27,054 nt of DNA from JAZQLP01 sp045629205 (GTDB lineage Bacteria > Bacillota > Clostridia > Oscillospirales > UBA644). The translations under genes were made by a program, and so were the position numbers. The stretch spans positions 1 through 27,054 of the forward strand of contig JAZQQT010000091.1 in assembly GCA_045629205.1 (NCBI GenBank). The letters run 5' to 3'. A model generated the notes under the pieces. The model searched no databases, was not told the DNA's origin, and saw nothing but the letters and a program-made list of their open reading frames with translations. Below are positions 1 to 8,667 of this stretch, in pieces. Position 1 is the first letter of the stretch, and each line of letters begins with the position of its first letter.

Positions 1-236
1 AGATCGAAGGAAAAGCAGTTGAATTACACATTAAATCCGGTGCAAACGGCAAACTTTTCGGCGCAGTAACAGGGAAAGAAATATCCGCGGCATTTAAAGA
101 AAAATACGGTTATGAAATCGACAAGAAAAAAATAGCAATTCAAGATAACATAAAAAATTACGGAACCTATCCTGTAGTTATCAAACTATTCCCGGAAATC
201 GCAGCAAATATTTCAGTAATCATTTCCGAACAATAA
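1..236 (+). CDS. rplI: 50S ribosomal protein L9, C-terminal part
   Basis: Only the last 77 codons or so are inside the window; reading frame starts at base 3 and ends with TAA at 234-236. The peptide contains the L9 C-terminal domain signature: a GKLFGAVTGKEIS segment, then EIDKKKIAIQDNIKNYG and a closing beta-rich stretch with YPVVIKLFPEI. L9 binds 23S rRNA in the large subunit and helps maintain frame and fidelity. The gene sits 16 nt upstream of dnaB, the usual Firmicutes order, and is probably cotranscribed with it. The promoter lies outside the window. The 5' truncation is caused by the window edge, not by mutation. Confidence 0.93.
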   Translation, partial: IEGKAVELHIKSGANGKLFGAVTGKEISAAFKEKYGYEIDKKKIAIQDNIKNYGTYPVVIKLFPEIAANISVIISEQ

Positions 237-252
237 AGCGGAGGGAAATAGG

Positions 253-1620
253 ATGTCTTCTCAGACATATGACAACGAAAATTTTGATAAAAGCACACCG
301 CGTTCTATTGAATCAGAGCAAATTATCATAGGATTAGCACTTGCCAATCCGTCGCTTCTGGAAACAATCTGCACAGCCCTTGAGCCGAAATTCTTTTATC
401 AAGAAAAGCACGCGCAGATATTTGAATGCCTTCAGGAATTATATAATCTCAGAGAGCCGATTGAGCTTGTTCCGCTTATGGAACAAATGAAATCAAAAAA
501 TTTTTATGAAGACGGCGACAGAGAATATATATTTAACCTTGCTCAAAAAATAACCGGTATTGAAAAGACAGAATATTATTTAGATATTATTATAGAAAAA
601 TACCGTTTAAGACAAATAATCGAAACATGCAGAAACGTTTCCGAAATGTGCTTTGAAAACCGTGAATCAACCGAAGTAGTTGATCTTGCCGAAAAATCTT
701 TTTATGATATCAGAAACGGCAAAACAAACGGTGATATGAAATCCCTCGGTGATGTTGTCAGAATTTTAATGTCTGAATTGAAAGACAAGCAAAACGACAC
801 AACCGGAAAATACGAGAACGTAAAAAGCGGAATAGACAGTCTGGACAGAGTACTCGGAGGATTCGGAAAAGGACATCTTGTTATTCTCGCCGCCCGTCCC
901 GGTGTAGGAAAGACCTCATTAGCACTTAATATAGCCTATAATATAGCAAGCTCTTCAAGATATACGCCTCATAAATCCGTTGCTGTATTTTCACTTGAAA
1001 TGTCAAACAGCGAGCTTGCTCAGAGAATTATATCATCATCTCTTTTAATCGACAGTGAAAATTTGCGCGACGGAACAATTTCAGACGTTCAATGGGAAGA
1101 TATGTATTCTTTCTATACAAAAACAAGATCAGACGTAAAATTATTCTTTGCCGATACTCCGAATGTCAACACAACAGACATGAAAGCAAAATTACGCAAA
1201 GTAAACAATCTCGGATTGATTATTATTGACTACCTTCAGCTCATGAACGGAACAAAAAGCACCGATAACCGCGTTCAGGAATTATCGGAAATTACAAGAT
1301 CAATCAAATTAATGGCAAAGGAATTTGAAGTTCCGGTAATTCTTCTTTCACAACTTTCAAGAGATATAGAAAAAAGGAATAAAGGCGATAAAGAACCGAA
1401 GCTTGCAGACTTACGTGATTCGGGATCTATCGAACAAGACGCCGACGTTGTAATTTTCCTCACAAAGCCAGAAGGAGCAACAGACAACCCTGCTTTGGCA
1501 AATATCTGCGAAGTAAATATCGCAAAAAACAGACACGGGCAGCAGGCCAAGTTCCAGTTATTATGGGACGGCGCTCATACGGTTTTCCGTTCAAAATCCA
1601 ACGAACCAATTCCCGAATAA
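253..1620 (+). CDS. dnaB: Replicative DNA helicase DnaB
   Basis: Hexameric 5'-3' helicase that unwinds DNA at the replication fork. The 455-residue length is normal for the family. Residues about 15-120 form the DnaB N-terminal helical domain, which contacts primase; about 185-450 form the RecA-like motor. Walker A is ARPGVGKT at 214-221, followed by the FSLEMS segment near 246, Walker B around LIIIDYLQL, and the DLRDSGSIEQDADVV region (DnaB motif 4) near the C-terminus. The ATG at 253 has a clear GGAGG site at 241-245. There is no intein. Gene order rplI-dnaB is conserved in Firmicutes. The gene ends 1 nt before tilS, implying cotranscription and possibly coupled translation. Confidence 0.97.
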   Translation: MSSQTYDNENFDKSTPRSIESEQIIIGLALANPSLLETICTALEPKFFYQEKHAQIFECLQELYNLREPIELVPLMEQMKSKNFYEDGDREYIFNLAQKITGIEKTEYYLDIIIEKYRLRQIIETCRNVSEMCFENRESTEVVDLAEKSFYDIRNGKTNGDMKSLGDVVRILMSELKDKQNDTTGKYENVKSGIDSLDRVLGGFGKGHLVILAARPGVGKTSLALNIAYNIASSSRYTPHKSVAVFSLEMSNSELAQRIISSSLLIDSENLRDGTISDVQWEDMYSFYTKTRSDVKLFFADTPNVNTTDMKAKLRKVNNLGLIIIDYLQLMNGTKSTDNRVQELSEITRSIKLMAKEFEVPVILLSQLSRDIEKRNKGDKEPKLADLRDSGSIEQDADVVIFLTKPEGATDNPALANICEVNIAKNRHGQQAKFQLLWDGAHTVFRSKSNEPIPE

Positions 1621-1621
1621 A

Positions 1622-2959
1622 ATGAATAGCGAAATCAAACTTAACGAAAAATTATTTGAAAATTGTTCCGGAGCCGTCCTTGCCGTTTCAGGCGGACCGG
1701 ACTCCATGGCGATGCTTGACCTTTTCAGAAAACATATTTCGCATATTCCGTTTGTTTGCGCCACTTTTAACCATGGGTTAAGAGACGAAGCCGATGATGA
1801 AGTTGAAGGCGTCCGAAAATATTGTTTTGACTTTGCAATACGATTTGAAACAGCAAAGGAAAACATAGCCGATTCATTACCACAGGCGACATCAATCGAG
1901 GAACACGCAAGAAACAGAAGATATGCTTTTCTGGAAAATATAAAACTGAAATACGGATACTCACATATTGTTACGGCACACAATGCCGATGATAATGCAG
2001 AGAGTTTTTTGATGAACCTTACCAGGGGTTGCGGAATTGACGGACTATGCGGGATCAGAGAGATTCGTAACGATAATAATACCGTGAGACCGCTGCTTAG
2101 ATATACTAAACAGGAATTACTTGATTATTGTAAGATAAACAGTATTCCCTACTGGCTTGACAAATCAAACAACGACACCGGTTTCAGACGGAATCATTTC
2201 AGACACAATATAATTCCTTTATTTAAAGAAATCAATCCGATATTTGTCTCTGCTGTTTTCAATACTTCCGCATTTATCGAAACAGATTGTGATTATTTAA
2301 AAGAAGAGGCAATAAAAGCATTCAACAATGCATACGATAACGGCGATTTATCATTGAACATTATTCGTGATTTGCATCCCTCAATCCTTTCACGGGTGTT
2401 GAGATTATACATAAAAGAAAAAACGCAGAAGAATCCCAATCATGTCGATACGGAAGTTTTGTTAAATCTCATAAAAGACGGAAAAACATCTGACGAATGC
2501 GAATTATACGAAAAAAAATTCAGATTGACCTATACCCATTTAACAGACAAACCGCAGTTGACATGCAACGGATTTGATAATATCAAATTACAGCCGGACA
2601 AAACGATTTTGCCATACGGATATATAACCATAACGCATAAAAAAGGTTATAACGGAGAATATAATTGCGTAAAACCGTTTAATACGGATATTGCATTTGT
2701 AAGATCAAAAAAAACCGGTGATTATATGCACACCCCGCAAGGATCCGGAAAATCATTAAAAAAGCTTTATACAGACAAAAAAATTCCGGCAGAACTTCGG
2801 CAAACATTACCGTTAATTACAATAAATGATGTTATTATCTGGGCATATGAAATCGGAACAGACAGGGATTTTCTCCCGCAATCAGGTGAAGATTACTTTC
2901 AAATCGAATATACATTATTAAAGGAGACAAACCAAAATGCACAACTACGACAATGTTGA
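1622..2959 (+). CDS. tilS: tRNA(Ile)-lysidine synthase
   Basis: TilS ligates lysine to C34 of the tRNA-Ile CAU anticodon so that it reads AUA; it is essential in most bacteria. The N-type ATP-pyrophosphatase P-loop SGGPDS is at residues 23-28, followed by ATFNHGLRDEADDE and the TAHNADDNAESFLMNL helix typical of the family. Residues after about 330 match the TilS C-terminal domain (YGYITITHKKGY, VRSKKTGDYM, KLYTDKKIPAELR). The 445-residue length is normal. The ATG follows the dnaB TAA by 1 nt without an obvious Shine-Dalgarno, so translation is probably coupled. Its last 23 nt overlap hpt, whose ribosome site lies inside tilS. The tilS-hpt-ftsH order is classic for Firmicutes. Confidence 0.95.
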   Translation: MNSEIKLNEKLFENCSGAVLAVSGGPDSMAMLDLFRKHISHIPFVCATFNHGLRDEADDEVEGVRKYCFDFAIRFETAKENIADSLPQATSIEEHARNRRYAFLENIKLKYGYSHIVTAHNADDNAESFLMNLTRGCGIDGLCGIREIRNDNNTVRPLLRYTKQELLDYCKINSIPYWLDKSNNDTGFRRNHFRHNIIPLFKEINPIFVSAVFNTSAFIETDCDYLKEEAIKAFNNAYDNGDLSLNIIRDLHPSILSRVLRLYIKEKTQKNPNHVDTEVLLNLIKDGKTSDECELYEKKFRLTYTHLTDKPQLTCNGFDNIKLQPDKTILPYGYITITHKKGYNGEYNCVKPFNTDIAFVRSKKTGDYMHTPQGSGKSLKKLYTDKKIPAELRQTLPLITINDVIIWAYEIGTDRDFLPQSGEDYFQIEYTLLKETNQNAQLRQC

Positions 2960-3482
2960 CGTCTATATTTCCGAGGAGCAATTACATAAAAGAGTAAAAG
3001 AACTCGGAGAACAGATCACAAAAGACTATAAGGGTAAGAAACTGTTTCTTATTTCAATTTTAAAAGGATCTGTTGTATTTTTGACAGATTTAATGAGAGA
3101 AATTGACTGCGATCTTGTTATTGACTTTATGATCGTTTCAAGCTACGGAAAAGGAACAAAGTCATCCGGAAATGTAAAAATAATAAAAGATCTCGACTCC
3201 AATGCTTATGAATATGATTTGTTGATCGTTGAAGATATTCTTGACAGCGGAAATACCCTTTCAAAAGTAATTGAAATGCTTAAAACAAGAAATCCGAAAT
3301 CCCTTAAAGTCTGCGCATTACTCGATAAACCCGACAGAAGAGTAGCAGACGTTGAATTAGATTATCGCGGATTTGAAATCCCCGATGAATTTATTGTCGG
3401 ATACGGATTGGATCTTGATCAAAAATACAGAAATTTACCTTATATAGGTATTTATAAAGAAGAAGAGAAAAAAGGAGACTAA
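2937..3482 (+). CDS. hpt: Hypoxanthine(-guanine) phosphoribosyltransferase
   Basis: Purine salvage enzyme that converts hypoxanthine and guanine to IMP and GMP using PRPP, in the cytosol. The 181-residue length is typical. The PRPP-binding signature VEDILDSGNTL is present, with the substrate loop region SSYGKGTKSSG upstream, the ISILKGSVVF strand-loop, and CALLDKPDRR followed by the base-binding VGYGLDLDQKYRNLPYIG near the C-terminus. The ATG at 2937 has an AAAGGAG site at 2920-2926, within the end of tilS, giving a 23-nt overlap. The stop is 2 nt before the ftsH TTG start. In B. subtilis the tilS-hprT-ftsH cluster is arranged the same way. Confidence 0.96.
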   Translation: MHNYDNVDVYISEEQLHKRVKELGEQITKDYKGKKLFLISILKGSVVFLTDLMREIDCDLVIDFMIVSSYGKGTKSSGNVKIIKDLDSNAYEYDLLIVEDILDSGNTLSKVIEMLKTRNPKSLKVCALLDKPDRRVADVELDYRGFEIPDEFIVGYGLDLDQKYRNLPYIGIYKEEEKKGD

Positions 3483-3484
3483 TC

Positions 3485-5437
3485 TTGAAAATCAATCCAA
3501 AAAGAATCGGTTTTTATATTACCGTTATTTTGATCATACTGCTTGTTGTTGTCATCTTTTTTGATGGTTCAAAAGAAAAAAGAATGACATACTCCGAAGT
3601 TGTAGATTATTTTAAAAACGAACAGGTTTCATATTTTGAAATAAACGATGACGTTCTGAAATTTACCGTAACAGAGAAAAAAGAGAACGATCAGACAATC
3701 GAAAATAAATATGAATTCGAGTTATACAGTCCTTCATGGTTCATGAATGATGTAGAAGAATACGTCAACAGCGCAATGGAAAAAGGCATAATGGAAAAAT
3801 ACGACCTGACGCCGCCGAAACCGACTCCGTTCTGGCTGTCAATTCTTCCATATGTGATTTTCGGAATTGCAATTATTCTGTTTTGGCTGTATATGATGAC
3901 CGCAATGAGCGGCGGCGGAAAATCCGCAATGTCGTTCGGTAAAGCCCGCTTAAAAATGCAGGACAGCAAAAAAAGTAAAGTTACTTTTAAAGATGTTGCC
4001 GGAGCCGACGAAGAAAAAGAAGAATTGACCGAAATAGTCGATTTCTTAAAAAACCCAAAGAAATATACAGATCTGGGTGCAAGAATACCGAGGGGTCTTT
4101 TACTTGTAGGGCAACCGGGAACAGGTAAAACTTATCTTGCGAAAGCCGCTGCCGGTGAAGCAGGTGTTCCTTTCTTTACAATTTCGGGTTCCGATTTCGT
4201 TGAATTATATGTCGGTGTCGGCGCATCAAGAGTCCGTGACGTATTCGAACAGGCAAAGAAAAACGCACCATGTATCGTATTTATTGATGAAATTGACGCT
4301 GTCGGAAGACAAAGAGGTGCAGGTCTCGGCGGTGGTAATGACGAAAGAGAACAGACGCTGAACCAACTTCTCGTGGAAATGGACGGATTTGAAGAACACG
4401 AAGATGTAATCGTAATGGCAGCGACAAACAGACCCGATGTCCTTGACAGCGCTTTATTGCGTCCCGGACGTTTTGACAGACAAATAGTCATCAATTTGCC
4501 CGATGTTGCCGCAAGACGCGCAATACTCGAAGTTCATACACAATCAAAGCCACTTGGCAGCGACGTAAATCTCGACGTTATAGCTCAAACAACATCCGGT
4601 TTCTCCCCTGCCGAGCTTGAAAATATTTTAAACGAAGCAGCACTTCTTACAGCAAGAAGAAACCATAAGAAGATCACGATGAACGATATTGAAGACGCTA
4701 TGATGAAAGTCGTTGTGGGCGTTGAAAAGAGAACAAAAAAGATATCGGACAAAGAGAAGAAACTTACAGCATATCATGAAGCCGGTCACGCAATAGTTAC
4801 AGATAATCTTGAAACTCAGGATCCTGTCCATCAAATTTCAATTATTCCGAGAGGAATGGCCGGAGGATATACATTCTCATTACCTAAAGAAGATAAGAGT
4901 TATATGTCAAAGAATGAAATGATTGAAGAAATCATAACTCTTATGGGAGGAAGAGCATCGGAAGCATTATGTCTTGACGATATATCAACCGGAGCATCAA
5001 ATGATATTGAACGCGCGACGCAGATAGCAAACAAAATGGTTACACGTTACGGAATGAGTGACAATCTCGGTCCTATGGCGTTCGGAAACTCACGGGATGA
5101 AGTGTTTATCGGCAGAGATTTCGGAACAACAAAATCATATTCCGAACAAACCGCAACCGAAATTGATAATGAAATCAAAACCATTATTGATAATGCTTAC
5201 AGCAAAGCAAAAGAAATTCTTTCACAGAATATGGATAAACTTGATCTTGTAGCTGATTATCTTATCAAACGGGAAAAACTGTCTGGAGAAGAATTCAGAA
5301 GCATTATAGACACAGGAAAACTGCCTGATGAAATTGACAAAAACGAAGAAGTCACTGACGATCAGCAAGTTGACATGTCTGAAAAAGAACCGACAACAGA
5401 AAGCACCATTACCGATACAGAAGATAAAGCAGAATAA
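3485..5437 (+). CDS. ftsH: ATP-dependent zinc metalloprotease FtsH
   Basis: Membrane-anchored AAA+ protease that degrades misfolded membrane and regulatory proteins. Domains in order: membrane helix at about 10-26; extracytoplasmic domain to about 114; second helix at about 116-137; AAA+ module with Walker A GQPGTGKT at 209-216, pore-loop YVG at 242-244, Walker B FIDEID at 266-271 and the second region of homology ATNRPDVLDSALLRPGRFDR; then the M41 protease domain with HEAGH at 431-435 (zinc ligands and catalytic Glu). The C-terminus is an acidic tail of about 40 residues. The start is a TTG at 3485 with AGGAG at 3474-3478; the next in-frame Met would lose the first helix. Walker A has Gln where the family almost always has Pro (GPPGTGKT). 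A terminator follows directly. Confidence 0.97.
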   Translation: MKINPKRIGFYITVILIILLVVVIFFDGSKEKRMTYSEVVDYFKNEQVSYFEINDDVLKFTVTEKKENDQTIENKYEFELYSPSWFMNDVEEYVNSAMEKGIMEKYDLTPPKPTPFWLSILPYVIFGIAIILFWLYMMTAMSGGGKSAMSFGKARLKMQDSKKSKVTFKDVAGADEEKEELTEIVDFLKNPKKYTDLGARIPRGLLLVGQPGTGKTYLAKAAAGEAGVPFFTISGSDFVELYVGVGASRVRDVFEQAKKNAPCIVFIDEIDAVGRQRGAGLGGGNDEREQTLNQLLVEMDGFEEHEDVIVMAATNRPDVLDSALLRPGRFDRQIVINLPDVAARRAILEVHTQSKPLGSDVNLDVIAQTTSGFSPAELENILNEAALLTARRNHKKITMNDIEDAMMKVVVGVEKRTKKISDKEKKLTAYHEAGHAIVTDNLETQDPVHQISIIPRGMAGGYTFSLPKEDKSYMSKNEMIEEIITLMGGRASEALCLDDISTGASNDIERATQIANKMVTRYGMSDNLGPMAFGNSRDEVFIGRDFGTTKSYSEQTATEIDNEIKTIIDNAYSKAKEILSQNMDKLDLVADYLIKREKLSGEEFRSIIDTGKLPDEIDKNEEVTDDQQVDMSEKEPTTESTITDTEDKAE

Positions 5438-5470
5438 CAAAAGTATTTGCTTAATTTGATTTTAACGCTG

Positions 5471-5504
5471 AAAAATATCCTCGGAATTTTCCGAGGATAT
5501 TTTT
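5471..5504. terminator. Bidirectional intrinsic terminator between ftsH and the lipoprotein gene
   Basis: A perfect 14-bp inverted repeat (5471-5484 with 5491-5504) encloses a 6-nt loop. The core is ATATCCTCGG/CCGAGGATAT, flanked by an A-run on the left and a T-run on the right, so it can end transcription in both directions. It lies 33 nt after the ftsH stop and 11 nt after the stop of the convergent gene. Confidence 0.9.
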
Positions 5505-5514
5505 ATAAACTTTT

Positions 5515-7713
5515 TTATTTTTGAATACCGATTTGGGAATAATCCCACTTGTCGAATCCTACGATTTCACGATATACACGTGAATCGTCTTTGAGTCTGT
5601 AATCTCCGTTTGCAAAATCGATGAAGATATCAGGAGAATCATAAAGGATATTATTTCCTATTACACAATAATCACCGGATTCATTACTTGCCTGAACCAT
5701 AAAGCCGTTTGAATCATAATACTTTTGAGTATCGACCCATGTTATTCCGTTCGGATTGGTATCATAGGCGATATTATCTGCGAAATAGTTATATGACTGG
5801 CTTCCGGGAGAATCGGGGTTTAAACCCGTTCCGAAGACTTCAGCTTTTTCAATCCTTATCAATGCAGTTGACCCGCCGAATTTCCAAAGGTCAGACATAT
5901 AAGAACATTTTTTCAATTCGGTCCATAACACACCGGCAGGATAAGTCGGTTTTTCGGTATCCCAGTTTGTTCCGTTGTCGTTGTTGAATATCGGTTCTTT
6001 TCCTATAGAAACAAGAACGTTATCGTGAACGGAAATATGAGATGAACCACCCATCGTAATACCGACGCCGCCTATATTCGCCACAATATTACCGTATACC
6101 TCAACATCGGAAATCTGGTCATCGAGATATATTCCGTTTGGAGATCCTCCGTTTAACCTGTCTATAACATTATGAATATAGTTATATCTTACAGTGCTGT
6201 TACACTGCCAGATACGTCCGTTATAAATTGCACCTGCGTCACCTGTTTCGGTGCAGACATCATGAACATCATTATATTCCACAACGCTGTCTCTGCCGAA
6301 AAGGATGGCAATGTGAGGAGACTCATAAATCAGATTATGCGAAATTGTAAATCCACGTCCGTTTGTGCAGTCAATTCCGGCATTATAACACGGATATACC
6401 TGAGCAATATCGTGTATGATATTATTTTTAACAACGGAATTCGATGATTCACCGGATGAAAAATAAGAATAATGCTGACGAAGCATTACAGCGCCGCCGC
6501 CGATATTATAAAATTCATTATCACTGACCGTTGTATTATCACCGAAAAGGAAAACAGCGTTTCCGCCTCCGATTGCTCTGAATTTACAGTTTTTAATAAC
6601 TATGTTCTTTGCAAGAGTACTTTCATTCTTATTGGCAATTACACGATTACGGCAATGCTGAAAAGTCAGTCCGGAGAAAGAAACATAATCGCTATTCAAA
6701 AAGATCATACACGATTCCGAGCTATCGGAATTAAGCGTTTCCATTTGTGAAAATGATATTACAGCCGAAGAAATATCTTTTTCAGGCCAATAATATAAGA
6801 TATTTGACGCAGTATCCCAATAATACTCGCCCGGAGAGTCAAGTTCTTCAAGAATGTTGAAAACGTAAAAAGGTTTTTCGTCTTTGAACTTTGTTCTTAC
6901 GTAAACAGCATCTTTTTCGACATCCGCATAAGCATGCCAATAATACATTCCGCTGTAATCATATTCGCTGTATCCAAAACATCTTATGTTATCTGAATCA
7001 GCCCATACCGCTGCTTTGCCTTCGGGTAATTTTAAAGCAGTCCACTTATTTGAATCGGCATCTTTTGTTTCATCGACCACCTCGGATAAATAATATCCTT
7101 CATCGGGCCATCTGGCAACAGTAGCTCTTTCGTAATCAATATACAGTTCCTGGCGTGAAACAGGAGTTGTCCAACCGGCGCTGTATTCAAAAGAATCATC
7201 AAGATTACGACAACCAGCCGCAGCCAAATCGATACAAACAACATTTTTCTTTGCTTCATCGGTTAAACGCTGAAGGATTGATTGATCGGTTACAGGCTTG
7301 AAATCCGACGGATCAAGCTCAGCTCCGGCATCAAAACATACATCAGCACCTTTTGCCGCCGCATATATAATCCTTTTCCCGTCTTCACCACTGTCATCCG
7401 GTGTAAAAGTAACTTGTTCGGTTATTTTATATACGCCTGCCGCAAATTCAACCTTAATACCTTTATCGGGTAATCCGTTTGTTTTTTTGTATTCACGGAC
7501 ATTCGAAACGGCACCTGCAAACGTAGCCCACGGCGAAGACTGTTCACCCGATGCAGAATCATCACCATCGGGAGAAACGTAAAAAATCTTTCCGTATTCC
7601 TCTACCGGATCGTCAATCGGATCCGAAGGGTTATCACTGCAGGCAACCACAGAAAAAACCATTGCAAGAAGTATCAAAAAAGAAAGTATTTTTTTCATGT
7701 TTTTCACTATCAT
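5515..7713 (-). CDS. Right-handed beta-helix lipoprotein, probable carbohydrate-active enzyme
   Basis: Large predicted surface lipoprotein (732 residues). The N-terminus MKKILSFLILLAMVFSVVAC is a textbook lipoprotein signal peptide; the lipidated Cys is residue 25, followed by an acidic Asp/Pro-rich linker. Next comes FYVSPDGDDSASGEQSSPWATF, the opening segment of many extracellular parallel beta-helix enzymes, then GVYKITEQVTF, ELYIDYERATVARWPDEGY and NILYYWPEKD, and repeated beta-helix coils rich in Asn/Val/Ile (VVKNNIIHDIAQ, VEYNDVHDV, VRYNYIHNV, VEVYGNIVANIGG). This order resembles GH141-type and related beta-helix glycosidases; that assignment is inference, and catalytic residues cannot be placed by eye. 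The ATG at 7713 follows the upstream gene's TAA by 1 nt; an alternative ATG at 7698 would start exactly at the signal peptide. Neither has a clear Shine-Dalgarno, so coupled translation is likely. Confidence 0.85.
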   Translation of the reverse strand: MIVKNMKKILSFLILLAMVFSVVACSDNPSDPIDDPVEEYGKIFYVSPDGDDSASGEQSSPWATFAGAVSNVREYKKTNGLPDKGIKVEFAAGVYKITEQVTFTPDDSGEDGKRIIYAAAKGADVCFDAGAELDPSDFKPVTDQSILQRLTDEAKKNVVCIDLAAAGCRNLDDSFEYSAGWTTPVSRQELYIDYERATVARWPDEGYYLSEVVDETKDADSNKWTALKLPEGKAAVWADSDNIRCFGYSEYDYSGMYYWHAYADVEKDAVYVRTKFKDEKPFYVFNILEELDSPGEYYWDTASNILYYWPEKDISSAVISFSQMETLNSDSSESCMIFLNSDYVSFSGLTFQHCRNRVIANKNESTLAKNIVIKNCKFRAIGGGNAVFLFGDNTTVSDNEFYNIGGGAVMLRQHYSYFSSGESSNSVVKNNIIHDIAQVYPCYNAGIDCTNGRGFTISHNLIYESPHIAILFGRDSVVEYNDVHDVCTETGDAGAIYNGRIWQCNSTVRYNYIHNVIDRLNGGSPNGIYLDDQISDVEVYGNIVANIGGVGITMGGSSHISVHDNVLVSIGKEPIFNNDNGTNWDTEKPTYPAGVLWTELKKCSYMSDLWKFGGSTALIRIEKAEVFGTGLNPDSPGSQSYNYFADNIAYDTNPNGITWVDTQKYYDSNGFMVQASNESGDYCVIGNNILYDSPDIFIDFANGDYRLKDDSRVYREIVGFDKWDYSQIGIQK

Positions 7714-7714
7714 A

Positions 7715-8440
7715 TTATTTTTCTAAGGATTTAAGATAATCAATACAGATTTTAGCTTCATCAAGGCTTACTTCATCGGATGAACATTCATTTTCAACGA
7801 CTATATCCATATTATTCTTTCTTGCCCATGCAAGTGCTTCGGCAACAGGAGCAGTTCCCATGCCGAGAGGTTTACCATTCTGCATGTCACCGTCTTTAAG
7901 ATGAATAGAAACAAGTCTGTCTTTTAATTGTTCAAGGACATACAGAGGTTTAACACCGCCGCGATATGACCAGTAGATATCTATCTGGAATTTGATATCA
8001 GAACGCTTCTGGAGTTCAATGTGGGGAATCTGACCGTCTTTATTGACACAGAATTCACCGCTGTGATTATGAAATGCCAATTCAATTCCTTCTGCAGCCA
8101 GCATGGGTTGATATTTTTTGATATTTGCAATAAAGCTGTCAATTGCGGCAGCATCTTCGGAATTTTCCCAAGGAATAATATAACGTTTACAACCAATAGT
8201 TTTGAGGTATTTTACCATCTTTGAAAAGTTATCACCTTCGAGATCACCGAAACCGCAATGAGCACCGCAAACCGTCAATCCGAATTCATCACACCATGCT
8301 TTGAAATCCTCTGCTGCTACACCGAAAAAACCCGCAGGCTCAACTTTGGTAAATCCCATTTCGGATAGCTTGCGAAGTGTGCCCTTAACATCCTTTCCCA
8401 TATAATAAGCGACAGAATACAACTGAATACCGTAATCCAT
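7715..8440 (-). CDS. Sugar phosphate isomerase/epimerase-like TIM-barrel protein
   Basis: Member of the xylose-isomerase-like TIM barrel (AP endonuclease 2) superfamily, 241 residues. Recognisable elements are the opening MDYGIQLYSV, LRKLSEMGFTKVEPAGFFG, GLTVCGAHCGF, IPWENSEDAA, FHNHSGEF, the IDIYWSYRGGV strand with its metal-ligand-like Asp, LVSIHLKDGD and VVENECSSDE; the Glu, Asp, His, Asp and Glu at strand ends fit the family's divalent-metal site. The substrate is unknown; family members act on keto-sugars, inositol derivatives and hydroxypyruvate. The start is ATG at 8440 with GGAGG at 8446-8450, spaced 5 nt. A TTG at 8452 is in frame but overlaps that ribosome site and is unlikely. The gene heads a two-gene unit with the beta-helix lipoprotein, so the two may process the same glycan, released outside and isomerised inside (inference). 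Confidence 0.85.
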   Translation of the reverse strand: MDYGIQLYSVAYYMGKDVKGTLRKLSEMGFTKVEPAGFFGVAAEDFKAWCDEFGLTVCGAHCGFGDLEGDNFSKMVKYLKTIGCKRYIIPWENSEDAAAIDSFIANIKKYQPMLAAEGIELAFHNHSGEFCVNKDGQIPHIELQKRSDIKFQIDIYWSYRGGVKPLYVLEQLKDRLVSIHLKDGDMQNGKPLGMGTAPVAEALAWARKNNMDIVVENECSSDEVSLDEAKICIDYLKSLEK

Positions 8441-8468
8441 ACAATCCTCCAAATATATTATTTATTTA

Positions 8469-8497
8469 ATTATAACATATTAAAATTAAAAATACAA
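8469..8497 (-). promoter_or_regulatory. Weak candidate promoter for the isomerase/lipoprotein unit
   Basis: On the minus strand, TTGTAT (8497-8492) is separated by 17 nt from a consensus TATAAT (8474-8469). Transcription would begin near 8462, giving a leader of about 20 nt that includes the GGAGG site. The -35 is a poor match. Confidence 0.4.
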
Positions 8498-8529
8498 TAG
8501 TATATATAATGCAGACACAAATTGAATCA

Positions 8530-8559
8530 AAAAGGTTGGTTGAATCTGAAAAACCTTTT
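8530..8559. other. 8-bp inverted repeat in the divergent control region
   Basis: AAAAGGTT (8530-8537) and AACCTTTT (8552-8559) can pair around a 14-nt loop. It lacks a terminator T-run and has no assigned role. It lies in the 336-bp gene-free stretch 8441-8776, which otherwise holds the promoters and palindromes listed separately. Confidence 0.35.
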
Positions 8560-8593
8560 AAGACATTTCACGCATTTCTTTTTACTAATATTG

Positions 8594-8607
8594 TATCATA
8601 TATGATA
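8594..8607. promoter_or_regulatory. 14-bp palindrome, possible operator between divergent units
   Basis: TATCATATATGATA is a perfect 14-bp inverted repeat. It lies about 60 bp upstream of the -35 element of the plus-strand promoter and about 100 bp upstream of the minus-strand candidate promoter. The sequence differs from the GTATAC palindromes downstream. The AT-rich surroundings raise the chance of coincidence. Confidence 0.4.
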
Positions 8608-8667
8608 TTATTTGCAAGATAAAAGATGTCGAAATATTAAAAAAATGTAAACTATTTTATTTACTGC

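Noticed and set aside
8441..8452. TTG start at 8452 for the isomerase-like gene
   Set aside because: It would place the start inside the GGAGG ribosome site that serves the ATG at 8440; the barrel's first strand begins right after that ATG.
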